Notes under the pieces: model-generated | The model's database searches: none | Seen by the model: only the letters and a program-made list of their open reading frames with translations | What the model was told of the DNA's origin: nothing | Made by a program: the position numbers and the translations under genes | NCBI RefSeq assembly: GCF_014279995.1 | Contig: NZ_CP047935.1 | Coordinates: 965,243-1,029,242, forward strand | Length of the DNA stretch: 64,000 bases | Origin: Synechococcus sp. BIOS-E4-1 | GTDB lineage: Bacteria > Cyanobacteriota > Cyanobacteriia > PCC-6307 > Cyanobiaceae | Reading direction: 5' to 3' | Part shown: one piece after another, positions 40,489 through 50,174 of the stretch | Layout of the letters: each line of letters opens with the position of its first letter | How positions within the stretch are numbered: position 1 is the first letter of the stretch

Positions 40489-40878
40489 ATGGCTGTTGCC
40501 GCAGCTGACAGCCACGAACATCCTATTAGTGGATGTACGCTCGCAAAAGAACGAGGCTCGTTTCACTTGTCCTCTGATGCTGAAGATGGTGACTTGCTGA
40601 GGTCACTCCTCGCTTCATTGCTTGCTGATTTCGACCACTGGTTTACCAGGGGTCAGTCAATACTTGAGCAATGTCCCGACAGTGTTCTCGCGTCCGGTGA
40701 TCGTCTGGATTTGGCCGAACGTCTCGCTGACGGAAAGCGTTCGATCGCTGCCACCCGCTCTCTGTTGCAGGCCTCATCCGAGCCTGTCGCCGTCTCGATG
40801 AAAGCGATGGCTCCCTGGCATCAGCTGGTGATGGAGGTCTGGGCTCTTTCGGCCCGTGTTTCGCGTTCCTCAGGATGA
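40489..40878 (+). CDS. DUF2605 family protein
   Basis: A 129-residue protein of a cyanobacterial family of unknown function. The core is [23 protein letters not shown] followed by an amphipathic helix and [14 protein letters not shown] near the C-terminus. It is soluble. It starts 27 bases from the thrS start on the opposite strand, so the two genes share a divergent promoter region. The first 25 residues are less regular, and a later start is possible. Confidence 0.75.
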   Translation: MAVAAADSHEHPISGCTLAKERGSFHLSSDAEDGDLLRSLLASLLADFDHWFTRGQSILEQCPDSVLASGDRLDLAERLADGKRSIAATRSLLQASSEPVAVSMKAMAPWHQLVMEVWALSARVSRSSG

Positions 40879-40982
40879 GCTTTCCGCTTGTGGCACTTGG
40901 CTGCAAGTCGCCCAACAGGATGTGGTGATGGCGCTATCCGCTGCTGGGCAGGGTTTCTCTGCTGTTGTCAGCTGAAGCGCCT

Positions 40983-41711
40983 TCAGGCGCCCCGACGCAG
41001 CTGACTCAGATTGGTCACATAGAAGGCCACCAGTTCGGCATGGCTTTTCACGGGTTGTCCGTAGGCGCTTTGGCCGGCATGGGTTGGAAACGAAGCCCAT
41101 TCCGGTGCGAGCCGATTCATTGCAGCTTTGGTGAGGCCATTGCGATCGATCTCCTGCAAGGCGCCACGCTTTTTAACGAGATGCAGCGCTGCCTGGTCCT
41201 GGTGCTCAGGGGCGAAGCTGGGCAGGTCAAGTCTGTGGGCGACTTCCTGCCAGGTGGTGGGGAGGAACTGATAAGCCCCTGCTGCGGCGCTGGTATATCG
41301 CTTGACGACCACACGTTCGGGATGGCGAGAGAGGTCCTGAAACTGGCCTCCTCCGTAAAGGATGCGGTAGCCGAGATCCTTGCCGTCCTTCCAGGTGCCT
41401 TCAGCAAAGCGAATGGTGTTAAGCAGTGCACGACGTTCAGGGGTGATCGCGTAATGCGATGCGGGCTGGCTGGAGAGGGCCGCATCGCTGATGTTGTCCG
41501 CCGTGGTGTTCGCGGATCGCTGCGGCTTCAGTGCCTCGGCAACCATGCGGTTCTGCTGATTGCGTTCGCTGGAGCGCTCAGCCTGCAGGCTCTGTCCCAG
41601 GGAAAGCGCCAATCCCATTCCGATCGAGCCAAGACCGATGGCTTTTGGAGCGGCCTGGACAAGGGGTTGGATCCGTTGGGTGAATCGATGCAGCAACCGA
41701 GTTAACTCCAA
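40983..41711 (-). CDS. Lambda-endolysin-like lytic transglycosylase (GH104)
   Basis: The 242 residues have an N-terminal signal or anchor (about 20-45) and, from about 88, a domain whose motif order matches phage lambda endolysin R: LLNTIRFAEGTW (catalytic Glu), GYRILYGGGQF, AAGAYQFLPTTWQEV, QDQAALHLVKKRGAL and WASFPTHAGQSAYGQ. Such enzymes cut the glycan strands of peptidoglycan. No holin, spanin or other phage gene is nearby, so it is more likely a domesticated cell-wall enzyme than a prophage remnant. Confidence 0.85.
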   Translation of the reverse strand: MELTRLLHRFTQRIQPLVQAAPKAIGLGSIGMGLALSLGQSLQAERSSERNQQNRMVAEALKPQRSANTTADNISDAALSSQPASHYAITPERRALLNTIRFAEGTWKDGKDLGYRILYGGGQFQDLSRHPERVVVKRYTSAAAGAYQFLPTTWQEVAHRLDLPSFAPEHQDQAALHLVKKRGALQEIDRNGLTKAAMNRLAPEWASFPTHAGQSAYGQPVKSHAELVAFYVTNLSQLRRGA

Positions 41712-41945
41712 ACAAAGGAGCCGCCAGCCTCGTCAATGCCATGGCTTGATGGCGAGGGCCTCGAGCGCTCTCTTGACGCGTTGCCGTTGATATGCCTAGG
41801 CAGAAAAGCTCAGTCAAATCTCGGCGCTGGACTCGCGAGACCGGCCTGATGGAGTGCAACCCATCAAGTGCGTGCCCTTTGATGCGCTTGGTGCTCTCAT
41901 CAGGCTTTAAGTATTAGCGAATCTTTTTAATTGATTTGGAACTGA

Positions 41946-42959
41946 TTAGCTGGCACTGAGGAAACCCATGGCTTCTCGTGTCCGCCTGACAGTGGAGCAA
42001 GCCACGGCACCAGCCCGCTCGCGACCTTGCTGCAGGACCATCTCCAGTTGAGCGCGGTCGTCCATCAGCAGGCGGTAACGCTCCTGAATGGGCTCGAGAG
42101 CAGCAATCATGGCCTCCGCCAGCAGCGGTTTGAACTGGCCCCAGCCCATCTCAACGCACTCCTTGGACACGGCGTCGCGTCCCTTGCCGCTGAGGATGGC
42201 GTAAAGCCCCAGCAGGTTGTCGGTCTCGGGGCGATCGGGGTTGTCAAATTCAAGACCACGCTCAGGGTCTGTTTTGGCCCGTTTGATTTTCTTGGCAATC
42301 AGTTCGGGTGGGTCAAGCAGGGTGATGCGGCTTCCCTCATTGGGATCGCTCTTGCTCATCTTGCTGCGGCCATCCGTCAGGCTCATGACCCTGGCGCCTT
42401 CCTTGAGGATGAGTGGTTTGGGAACCTTGAGCACCGGGGTCTCAGCCTTGCCGAAGCGGGCATTGATGCGCTGTTGAGCGATGTCACGGGCCAGTTCCAG
42501 GTGTTGCTTCTGGTCTTCGCCGACCGGAACCAGATCAGCGTCATATAAAAGGATGTCCGCTGCCATCAGCACGGGGTAGTCGAGCAGGCCCACAGACACG
42601 TTGTCGCCTTGTTTGACCGCCTTTTCCTTGAACTGGATCATCCTTTCCAGCCAATTCAGAGGCGTGACGCAGTTCAGCAGCCAGCAGAGCTCGCTGTGGG
42701 CGGCCACCTGGCTCTGAACAAAAACAGTCGAGTGCTTCGGATCCAGCCCGCAGGCCAGATACAGCGCTGCTGTGCTGAGAGTGTCCTGGGCTAAGCGATC
42801 CGGGTCATGGGGAACGGTGATGGCATGCAGGTCGACCACACAGAAAAAGGTGTCGTGATCCTTCTGCAGATCAACCCAGTTGCGGATCGCTCCCAGCCAG
42901 TTGCCCAGATGAAGGGCGCCCGTCGGCTGGACGCCCGAAAGAACACGAGGCAGCCTCAT
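41946..42959 (-). CDS. trpS: Tryptophanyl-tRNA synthetase
   Basis: TrpS charges tRNA-Trp. The 337 residues begin MRLPRVLSGVQPTGALHLGN (HIGH-type motif HLGN) and carry KMSKSDPN near 195. Length is normal for the bacterial type. The start is the ATG at 42959, three bases after the stop of the RG-rich gene; an in-frame TTG one codon earlier is less likely. The two genes are probably co-transcribed. Confidence 0.96.
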   Translation of the reverse strand: MRLPRVLSGVQPTGALHLGNWLGAIRNWVDLQKDHDTFFCVVDLHAITVPHDPDRLAQDTLSTAALYLACGLDPKHSTVFVQSQVAAHSELCWLLNCVTPLNWLERMIQFKEKAVKQGDNVSVGLLDYPVLMAADILLYDADLVPVGEDQKQHLELARDIAQQRINARFGKAETPVLKVPKPLILKEGARVMSLTDGRSKMSKSDPNEGSRITLLDPPELIAKKIKRAKTDPERGLEFDNPDRPETDNLLGLYAILSGKGRDAVSKECVEMGWGQFKPLLAEAMIAALEPIQERYRLLMDDRAQLEMVLQQGRERAGAVACSTVRRTREAMGFLSAS

Positions 42960-42962
42960 CAA

Positions 42963-43490
42963 TCAGGCCTCTGCTGTGCTGTCCTGGTTTGCGCCGTCAT
43001 CTCCTGCCGGTTGTTGAGAAGTTGAGTCCGCTTCTGCAGGAGCTGCTGTTTCGGCAACCTCTTCAGGCTCCGGTTCAGGTGCGGGGGGCTGGGGCTTGGC
43101 CGGGCGCGCGAAGGGATCCGGTCGGGAACCGCGACCTCCCTCTCCACGGCCCTCACGGCGACCGCCACGGTCATCATCACGACGGCCACCACCACGGCTG
43201 CCCTGGTTGCCCTGGGCACGTTGCTGAGCCACCAGCTCCTCCAGCTTCCCCTCCTCGAGCATCTGGCCGAGTGTGCGCACTGCGAAGCCAAGCACGGCAA
43301 CGGTTGAGCGAAGATTGAAGGCCTCCTGGAGAGCTCTTGCGGAGCGCATTTCGTTGTCGCTCAGTCTGATTCTGAAGCCACCGCCCTCACGGTTGCCCTG
43401 GCCGCGACCTCCGCGGCCTCCACGACGGCCATCGCGGCCGTCGTCACCTTGTCCGCCCTGATGGCGGGAATCGCTGTAGGAATCAGTCAT
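42963..43490 (-). CDS. Arg/Gly-rich hypothetical protein, 175 aa
   Basis: A three-part protein: an RG-rich N-terminus (residues 10-40, many RGG repeats), a short helical core (IRLSDNEMRSARALQEAFNL and TLGQMLEEGKLEELVAQQ), then a second RG-rich stretch and an acidic, Pro/Ala-rich tail. RGG boxes often contact RNA, so RNA binding is plausible, but there is no RNA-recognition motif. It lies just upstream of trpS. The composition makes similarity searches unreliable. Confidence 0.75.
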   Translation of the reverse strand: MTDSYSDSRHQGGQGDDGRDGRRGGRGGRGQGNREGGGFRIRLSDNEMRSARALQEAFNLRSTVAVLGFAVRTLGQMLEEGKLEELVAQQRAQGNQGSRGGGRRDDDRGGRREGRGEGGRGSRPDPFARPAKPQPPAPEPEPEEVAETAAPAEADSTSQQPAGDDGANQDSTAEA

Positions 43491-43773
43491 GGCCTGGGGC
43501 CTGGAGTCAGGCGCAAGTGTGACGCATCACCGCGCTTCTGACAGTGACCCGCACCGTTTCAAACAGCTTTGCTGAGATTGTTGCGGTCGAGACCAGATCC
43601 TTCCCCCCTTGCAGGATTCGGGTGGGGCAGGCAGAACCGAGTTGTTGATCGATTGCAGGCTGTGGATTCTCTGGGCTGTATCACTGGAGGTGAGCTAAGA
43701 AGGCCTGATCTGGAGGATCCCAGTGCAGTACCCGGTGCAATTGATCCGCTCCCTGTCGCTGGGTGATGGAACC

Positions 43774-45087
43774 ATGACATCCGGTTTGACCAGACGTGTT
43801 CTGCTGTCAGTTGGCGTGATCGGAACCGGTCAGTGGCTTCTGTCGGATGTGCTGCACATTCCTGGTGGTGGGCTGGGCATTGCTGTTGCTGCTACTGGCC
43901 TGTGGTGGTTGTCCAGGCCTCCGAAGCCACCCAGCTTCCGTGAGCCGACATCCTTGAAAGCTTGGATCGAGCGCTGTGAGCGGGTGTTGAACCAATTCGC
44001 GGAGCTTGAGGAGGTGTTGGAACTGCAGGGATTGCGCTCCTCCCGTGAAACTGAGCTGCGGCGAATCGAAGGCTTTGATGCGCCGCTCACTCTCGGTGTT
44101 GTGGCGACTGAGGGATCCGATCTGCCCGCTACTGATCAGTTGCAGCAGGCTTTGGTGGGCGTGAGCTCTCTCGATCTCTGCCTGGCCAATCCATTGCCGG
44201 TGACATCCACCTCCTGGTGCTGGCCTGACGACCTTCAGGAGCTGGATGTGCTGCTGCATGTGTTGTCCCTGCCTCTCCGTGCTGCAGACCTGCTCTGGTT
44301 GGATCAGCTGCCTGCGGATCGTCCGGTTTGGCTGCTGCTGCGATCCTCAGCCGGCAAATCTGCCGATGACCATCTGCAGGCTTTGCGCTGTCAGTTGCCG
44401 GAGCGATGGCATCAGTGCCTGCTTCCTTGGTCCGGTCAAGCCATCGAACTGCGGGGAGTGCTCCAGCCGGTTCGCCAACAGCTGATGCGTTCGGGAAGGG
44501 TGCGACAGGGCACCCGTCAACGCTTGCTCAGCAATCTGCATCGGCGCTGGCAAGCCGACCTTGAAACACTGCGAAGAGAGAGATTCCGCCTGCTGCTGCA
44601 GCGCAGTCAGTGGATTGTCGCTGGCGTTGTCATCGCTTCGCCTGTTCCCTCTGTTGATCTGTTGGCTGTTGCCGTGGGCAATGGCCTGATGGTGAAGGAG
44701 ATGGCCACGATCTGGAGCTGTCCCTGGAGTGCCGAGGTGCTGCAGGTGGTCGCCAGGCAGCTGGGCAGCGCCGCCCTGGCTCAGGGTGTTGTGGAGTTGA
44801 GCGGGCAGGCGCTGCTTGGACTGGCCAAGCTTGACGGGGCCAGCTGGATCGCCGCAGGTGCCATGCAGGGATTGAGCGCTGCTTACCTGACCCGGGTGGT
44901 GGGCGTTTCCATGGCCGACTGGATGGCGTTGAACGCCGGCGTCGCTGAGCCCGATCTGGATGAGCTCAAGCGACAGGCTCCATTGTTGGTGGCGCGTGCT
45001 GCAGAGCAGGAGCGCCTCAATCTTGCTGGATTTGCTCAGCAGGCCCGTGAATGGATCGAGGAACGCAACAGCTGCACAACGGCATGA
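43774..45087 (+). CDS. DUF697/YcjF-like membrane protein
   Basis: A 437-residue protein with one N-terminal hydrophobic segment (SVGVIGTGQWLL and the glycine-rich GLGIAVAATGLWWL) and a C-terminal hydrophobic DUF697-type domain (about 290-385) with IVAGVVIASPVPSVDLLAVAV and LAKLDGASWIAAGAM. The central part (about 90-240) has Walker-like beta-strand spacing but no intact P-loop. Related proteins often carry a GTPase; here it seems lost or absent. The ATG at 43774 is preferred to an earlier in-frame start. psbA follows 197 bases later. Confidence 0.75.
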   Translation: MTSGLTRRVLLSVGVIGTGQWLLSDVLHIPGGGLGIAVAATGLWWLSRPPKPPSFREPTSLKAWIERCERVLNQFAELEEVLELQGLRSSRETELRRIEGFDAPLTLGVVATEGSDLPATDQLQQALVGVSSLDLCLANPLPVTSTSWCWPDDLQELDVLLHVLSLPLRAADLLWLDQLPADRPVWLLLRSSAGKSADDHLQALRCQLPERWHQCLLPWSGQAIELRGVLQPVRQQLMRSGRVRQGTRQRLLSNLHRRWQADLETLRRERFRLLLQRSQWIVAGVVIASPVPSVDLLAVAVGNGLMVKEMATIWSCPWSAEVLQVVARQLGSAALAQGVVELSGQALLGLAKLDGASWIAAGAMQGLSAAYLTRVVGVSMADWMALNAGVAEPDLDELKRQAPLLVARAAEQERLNLAGFAQQAREWIEERNSCTTA

Positions 45088-45106
45088 TTCACACGATCCG
45101 AGCCTC

Positions 45107-45161
45107 TTCATTCAACTTGCTTCAAGTTTGTTCATGAAGCCTTCATGAAGTCGTCATGAAT
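45107..45161 (+). promoter_or_regulatory. Helically phased TTCA repeats upstream of psbA
   Basis: TTCA half-sites recur at 45107, 45111, 45121, 45131 and 45142, with a variant at 45153. The last three units are 11 bases apart (TTCATGAAG, TTCATGAAG, GTCATGAAT), one helical turn, and so are the spacing of OmpR/PhoB-type response regulator sites. This is about 125 bases before the psbA ATG. A role in light regulation is inferred; the regulator is unknown. Confidence 0.5.
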
Positions 45162-45284
45162 CAATGCTGCGAGTTGACTCGAATGATGTGATTGCCAGGC
45201 CATCAGTCGACATTTCCATAGCCTTGGTTCGAATCTTGGCCGACCTATTGGAAAGCCTGGTTCAAATCCGTTCTCATTCCTTTC

Positions 45285-46361
45285 ATGGCTACTGCAATCC
45301 GCAGCGGGCGCCGCGGCAGTTGGGAAAATTTCTGTCAGTGGGTCACCGACACCAATAACCGCATTTATGTGGGTTGGTTCGGTGTGCTGATGATTCCCTG
45401 TCTGCTTGCAGCCACCGTCTGCTTCATCATCGCCTTCATCGCCGCTCCCGCGGTGGACATCGACGGCATCCGTGAGCCCGTCGCCGGCTCCCTGATCTAC
45501 GGCAACAACATCATCTCCGGTGCTGTTGTGCCCTCCTCGAACGCCATCGGCCTTCACTTCTATCCCATCTGGGAAGCGGCTTCACTCGACGAGTGGCTGT
45601 ACAACGGCGGTCCTTACCAGCTGGTTGTCTTCCACTTCCTGATCGGCATCTCCGCCTACATGGGGCGTCAGTGGGAACTCTCCTACCGCCTCGGCATGCG
45701 CCCCTGGATCTGCGTTGCCTACAGCGCACCGCTGTCTGCAGCCTTCGCTGTGTTCCTGGTGTACCCCTTCGGTCAGGGTTCCTTCTCTGACGGCATGCCC
45801 CTGGGCATCTCCGGCACCTTCAACTTCATGTTGGTGTTCCAGGCCGAGCACAACATCCTGATGCACCCCTTCCACATGCTTGGTGTGGCTGGCGTCTTCG
45901 GTGGTTCACTGTTCTCCGCCATGCACGGTTCACTGGTGACCTCCTCCTTGGTTCGCGAAACCACTGAGAACGATTCACTGAACTACGGCTACAAGTTCGG
46001 CCAAGAGGAAGAGACCTACAACATCGTGGCTGCCCACGGTTACTTCGGTCGCCTGATCTTCCAATACGCATCGTTCAACAACAGCCGTAGCCTGCACTTC
46101 TTCCTGGCTGCCTGGCCCGTTGTCGGCATCTGGTTCACCGCCCTGGGCGTGTCAACCATGGCCTTCAACCTGAACGGTTTCAACTTCAACCAGTCCATCC
46201 TTGATGGTCAGGGCCGCGTCCTGAACACCTGGGCTGATGTGCTGAACCGCGCCAACCTCGGCATGGAAGTGATGCACGAGCGCAATGCTCACAACTTCCC
46301 CCTCGACCTGGCTGCTGCTGAGTCCACTCCTGTGGCTCTGCAAGCTCCCGCCATCGGCTGA
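45285..46361 (+). CDS. psbA: Photosystem II D1 protein, D1:1-type
   Basis: D1 is the reaction-centre subunit of photosystem II, binding the manganese cluster, P680 and plastoquinone QB. The 358 residues show five membrane helices, [17 protein letters not shown] near 90, [16 protein letters not shown] near 241 and the C-terminal [12 protein letters not shown], after which CtpA trims the tail. The residue at the usual position 130 (GRQW) is Gln, which marks the low-light D1:1 form; high-light D1:2 copies have Glu. Marine Synechococcus usually keep several psbA genes; only this one is in the window. No clear Shine-Dalgarno precedes the ATG. A terminator follows. Confidence 0.98.
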   Translation: MATAIRSGRRGSWENFCQWVTDTNNRIYVGWFGVLMIPCLLAATVCFIIAFIAAPAVDIDGIREPVAGSLIYGNNIISGAVVPSSNAIGLHFYPIWEAASLDEWLYNGGPYQLVVFHFLIGISAYMGRQWELSYRLGMRPWICVAYSAPLSAAFAVFLVYPFGQGSFSDGMPLGISGTFNFMLVFQAEHNILMHPFHMLGVAGVFGGSLFSAMHGSLVTSSLVRETTENDSLNYGYKFGQEEETYNIVAAHGYFGRLIFQYASFNNSRSLHFFLAAWPVVGIWFTALGVSTMAFNLNGFNFNQSILDGQGRVLNTWADVLNRANLGMEVMHERNAHNFPLDLAAAESTPVALQAPAIG

Positions 46362-46401
46362 GGCTGAAGTCTCCAAGAGATTCAGCTTTAGCTGAATCGG
46401 G

Positions 46402-46428
46402 AAGCCCCCTCTCACGAGGGGGCTTTTT
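46402..46428 (+). terminator. Rho-independent terminator of psbA
   Basis: AAGCCCCCT pairs with AGGGGGCTT around a short CTCACG loop, followed by TTTTT. Just before it (46381-46396) TTCAGC/GCTGAA forms a smaller perfect hairpin with a TTTA loop, which may protect the 3' end of the messenger. Confidence 0.9.
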
Positions 46429-46822
46429 GCTGGTTTGCTGTGAGATCAGTGACCGGCAATCAGTGATCATTGCTGATGTGGCAGGCGAAACAAAGATTGT
46501 TTTGATCTGTTGAATGGATTGACGAATTAGCCGTTAACTCGTCGGTGATCTTTTTTATGGATACTTGGCTGAATTTGGTTGTATGGATTGTTGTTTAAAC
46601 TAGTAATTATTGTGGGATAATTGATTGTGATCTGTGCCTTGTCTTGGATGTTTTGAAGTCGCTTTTGACCTGCTTGAGCGTAGGTGTGATTTTAGACAGC
46701 TCAAGTCAGCGAGCGGATATGTGTTAATCCAAATGGCATTACGATTTGGCGTTAAGATGAATATTAAGCAGGTGAATTGCCTGAAATATTTAATCCAATC
46801 TCTTTGGTATAGGGCAAATTAA
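46429..46822. other. AT-rich gap after psbA
   Basis: About 390 bases of AT-rich DNA with many stops. A frame at 46634-46822 (+) is open for 62 codons but shows no motif and is not called. This is the left edge of the AT-richer insert between psbA and gap. No repeat or integration site was seen. Confidence 0.4.
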
Positions 46823-47146
46823 TTAGTATTTTTGTCCTGATCTGAAATCATGCTCTTCTTCTTTGAGTTCTGAAGAGCTGCAGGTTGACTGAGCGTAGTG
46901 GATCAAATTTTTGTAGCCGGCAGGAACCAGCTTGGGGCAAAGAGTTCCAACCTCAATGGCCTGAGGGCAGAAATAAACACCAGCCCAGCGATTGATGAAT
47001 CGGCCTTTGATCTCGTCGGAGAACATGAAGCCATTGCGAGCCGCGTAATCAATGATTTGTTGCGGTCCAAGATCAGCTAATTGGTCTCGGAATGCCTGGT
47101 CGTCTCTTGCTCTGTCAATAAAAGCATGCAGCGCAGCCTTAGACAT
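46823..47146 (-). CDS. Nif11-domain protein, 107 aa
   Basis: Residues 1-45 (MSKAALHAFIDRARDDQAFRD, then QQIIDYAARNGFMFSDEIKG) match the Nif11 leader-type domain. The C-terminal half (WAGVYFCPQAIEVGTLCPKL...CSSSELKEEE) contains three Cys but no Gly-Gly processing site, so it is not an evident RiPP precursor. The frame is open upstream, but the ATG at 47146 starts exactly at the domain. Function is unknown; it sits within the AT-richer insert next to the phycobilin lyase. Confidence 0.7.
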   Translation of the reverse strand: MSKAALHAFIDRARDDQAFRDQLADLGPQQIIDYAARNGFMFSDEIKGRFINRWAGVYFCPQAIEVGTLCPKLVPAGYKNLIHYAQSTCSSSELKEEEHDFRSGQKY

Positions 47147-47358
47147 TGGGCTCCTGGATGTTTTCATCAATTTACTGCTTTGTGATTCTCTCATTGCTAT
47201 CAAGCTTGTGATTGCAATATTTGCTTGCACCGTGGGTGAGGGCTGTTGAGCTTTGTAAACTGAATTGCTTTCTGAATCCATTTCTTATTAAACGATCTAG
47301 GATCAATGGAATAGGGCTTTTCTTTGTTTTACGCTCTTATTAAGCTAGCTGTTTTCAT

Positions 47359-47526
47359 ATGAAACGGGTCACGTTTGAGCTCAGCGATGAACTCCATAAG
47401 AAATTAAAACTTCTCTGTTATACCGAAGGCGTTTCTATTGGACATATTTTGCGCGAGTGTGTTTCTGACTTCTGCAATAAGCATGATGCTCATCTTATTG
47501 AATTAATTGATCATCGCTCCAAATAG
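47359..47526 (+). CDS. Ribbon-helix-helix-like small protein, 55 aa
   Basis: It begins MKRVTFELSDELHKKLKLLC, the beta-strand plus helix pattern of MetJ/CopG-type ribbon-helix-helix proteins, followed by YTEGVSIGHILRECVSDFC, the second helix pair. Such dimers usually bind DNA operators, often for their own gene or as antitoxins. No toxin partner is adjacent; the next gene is the phycobilin lyase, 250 bases away on the same strand. It could regulate that gene, but this is speculation. Confidence 0.7.
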   Translation: MKRVTFELSDELHKKLKLLCYTEGVSIGHILRECVSDFCNKHDAHLIELIDHRSK

Positions 47527-47776
47527 TTTTTTGGGTCTGGTGGTTTAAGGTTGCTTTTGTTTTGTTTTGTTTGAGATTGGGTTCTTCTTAGATTGCTGTA
47601 TTGTTTGCTTGAGTATGGGTGTTAGGTCAAGTCTAATTGTTCTGTCAGCGGTATTGGTTTGATCGGTTTTGATTGGTGGCAAAGTGTAATTAAAAACTGT
47701 AACGCATTTGCTTGAATGTTCTGGTTTTGAATGGTTTGGCGATAGTTTAAAATACTTTGTTAAATGCTGCAGGGGT

Positions 47777-49006
47777 ATGGCAGAGCGTTTCGATGTTTTG
47801 GTTCAGGGGATATCAAAGCCTGATGCACTTCATTTATTGTTTGCCAAAACAGACTCTGTTGAAAGACCATCTGATCGGTATTTTGCGGCTACAAGATTGG
47901 GGCTGTGTGATTGTGACGAAACTCTGGATGCTTTGATCAGGGCGACTAGCGATCTAAAAGTTGACGAATTGTTCGACAGGATTACTCGACGTAAAGCTGT
48001 TGAAGCACTGGGTAGAAGGAAGGATGCAAAGGCGATTCCTGCATTGGTTGAAGTTCTGAGGTGCACTGATACCGAGGCGGTGATTAATTCCTTGTCAGCA
48101 TTGATCAGAATTGGCTGGTCACCAAGTGAAGAAGAGGAAAGTCATCTTCTCAACCTCTTGGATGGAGAAGTCACGCAAGCACGTGCAGTGATTCAGCTTT
48201 TCACGAGGCTTCGCATCAAAAGCGTTCGTTCCAAAGAATGCATAGGAGGTTTGTGCGATCACGAAAGTCTTTTGATCTCTGGTGCTGCCAGGGCCTGCAT
48301 GGCCTCGATTTACGGGGAACATGATCTGATGAAGCCATTGGTGGCATGTCTGACAGATCTTGTCGCAGGCAAGCGTAGGTCCGCTGTCATTGATATCGGT
48401 GACTCTGGCGTTGAAGCTCTCCTTCCGGATTTGATTCGTGCGCCTGTTTCAATGTCCCTCAGGGCTAAAAGTTTCTTTCAGATTATTGATGCTAATGACT
48501 CGGCCTCTGATCCCAGACATCAGATTTTTTTAAAGCAGCTTTTACGTGATGATCCCCTTTTATTGGATATCAATTCTGAGTGGCAGTGTGGTGAAGATCC
48601 CTCCGAGATTGAGCAAAATCTCAGTCATCGTGATGAAGCACGGCAATATGGTGCTGCAGCGAGTCTGATGAGAATAGATCGTGATGAATGTTTGAAGTTA
48701 ATTGAGAGTATGCAGGAGAGGCTCTGGTCTGATTATGTGACTCACTACTACCTGACCTGCATTGTTGGACTGCGTTCAATTCAGGAGAAAGGAGATCTGA
48801 TCCGCTCTGCGCTTGCGGAGACAACACCTCAATACACCAAGTCAAGAATTGCTGCCGCCTGGGCTTGTGTTGAACTACAGCTTTTTGATCAGATGGAATT
48901 ACTGGCTGAACTTTCCAGCTCTGCTCCATGGGCTCCACTGCGTTGGTCTTGCCAACAGGCACTTGGACATCTGCGTGAACAGCAAAACATCGCCGCTAGT
49001 GCATGA
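47777..49006 (+). CDS. CpeY/MpeY/MpeZ-type phycobilin lyase
   Basis: Lyases of this family attach phycoerythrobilin, or attach and isomerise it to phycourobilin, on phycoerythrin subunits. The 409 residues are a string of HEAT-like helical repeats: SDRYFAATRLGLCDCDETLD, RRKAVEALGRRKDAKAIPAL, INSLSALIRIGW, then ARQYGAAASLMRIDRDECLK and WAPLRWSCQQALGHLREQ. Length fits CpeY/MpeY/MpeZ rather than the shorter CpeE/F or MpeU types. AGGGG lies just before the ATG at 47777, chosen over an upstream frame. No phycobiliprotein gene is nearby. Which bilin and subunit it serves cannot be read from the sequence. Confidence 0.8.
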   Translation: MAERFDVLVQGISKPDALHLLFAKTDSVERPSDRYFAATRLGLCDCDETLDALIRATSDLKVDELFDRITRRKAVEALGRRKDAKAIPALVEVLRCTDTEAVINSLSALIRIGWSPSEEEESHLLNLLDGEVTQARAVIQLFTRLRIKSVRSKECIGGLCDHESLLISGAARACMASIYGEHDLMKPLVACLTDLVAGKRRSAVIDIGDSGVEALLPDLIRAPVSMSLRAKSFFQIIDANDSASDPRHQIFLKQLLRDDPLLLDINSEWQCGEDPSEIEQNLSHRDEARQYGAAASLMRIDRDECLKLIESMQERLWSDYVTHYYLTCIVGLRSIQEKGDLIRSALAETTPQYTKSRIAAAWACVELQLFDQMELLAELSSSAPWAPLRWSCQQALGHLREQQNIAASA

Positions 49007-49059
49007 AGTTTGTTAGTTGAATTCTGCTGATAAAGTTCTGCTATCGAGGGATTCAGTTA

Positions 49060-50094
<1,035 letters not shown>

Positions 50095-50174
50095 TTATAG
50101 AGCCCATTGCAGTCGAAAACCCCCTCCTTTTCTGGGACGAAGACAGAGTGGGCTCAGGTCGTTCCCTCAAGTCC

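Noticed and set aside
40461-40566. 35 extra residues before ThrS
   Set aside because: ThrS proteins begin at the TGS domain; the extra part reaches into the shared promoter with the DUF2605 gene.
40983-41711. Prophage remnant
   Set aside because: Only the endolysin-like gene is present; no integrase, holin or structural gene and no attachment repeat were seen around it.
45221-45269. Two T-loop-like strings (GGTTCGAATC and GGTTCAAATCC) upstream of psbA, as in tRNA genes
   Set aside because: No acceptor, D-arm or anticodon stem can be built around either, and they lie 34 bases apart in the psbA leader. At most an imperfect short repeat.
46823-47146. RiPP precursor peptide
   Set aside because: It has a Nif11-type domain and three Cys, but no Gly-Gly processing site or defined core.
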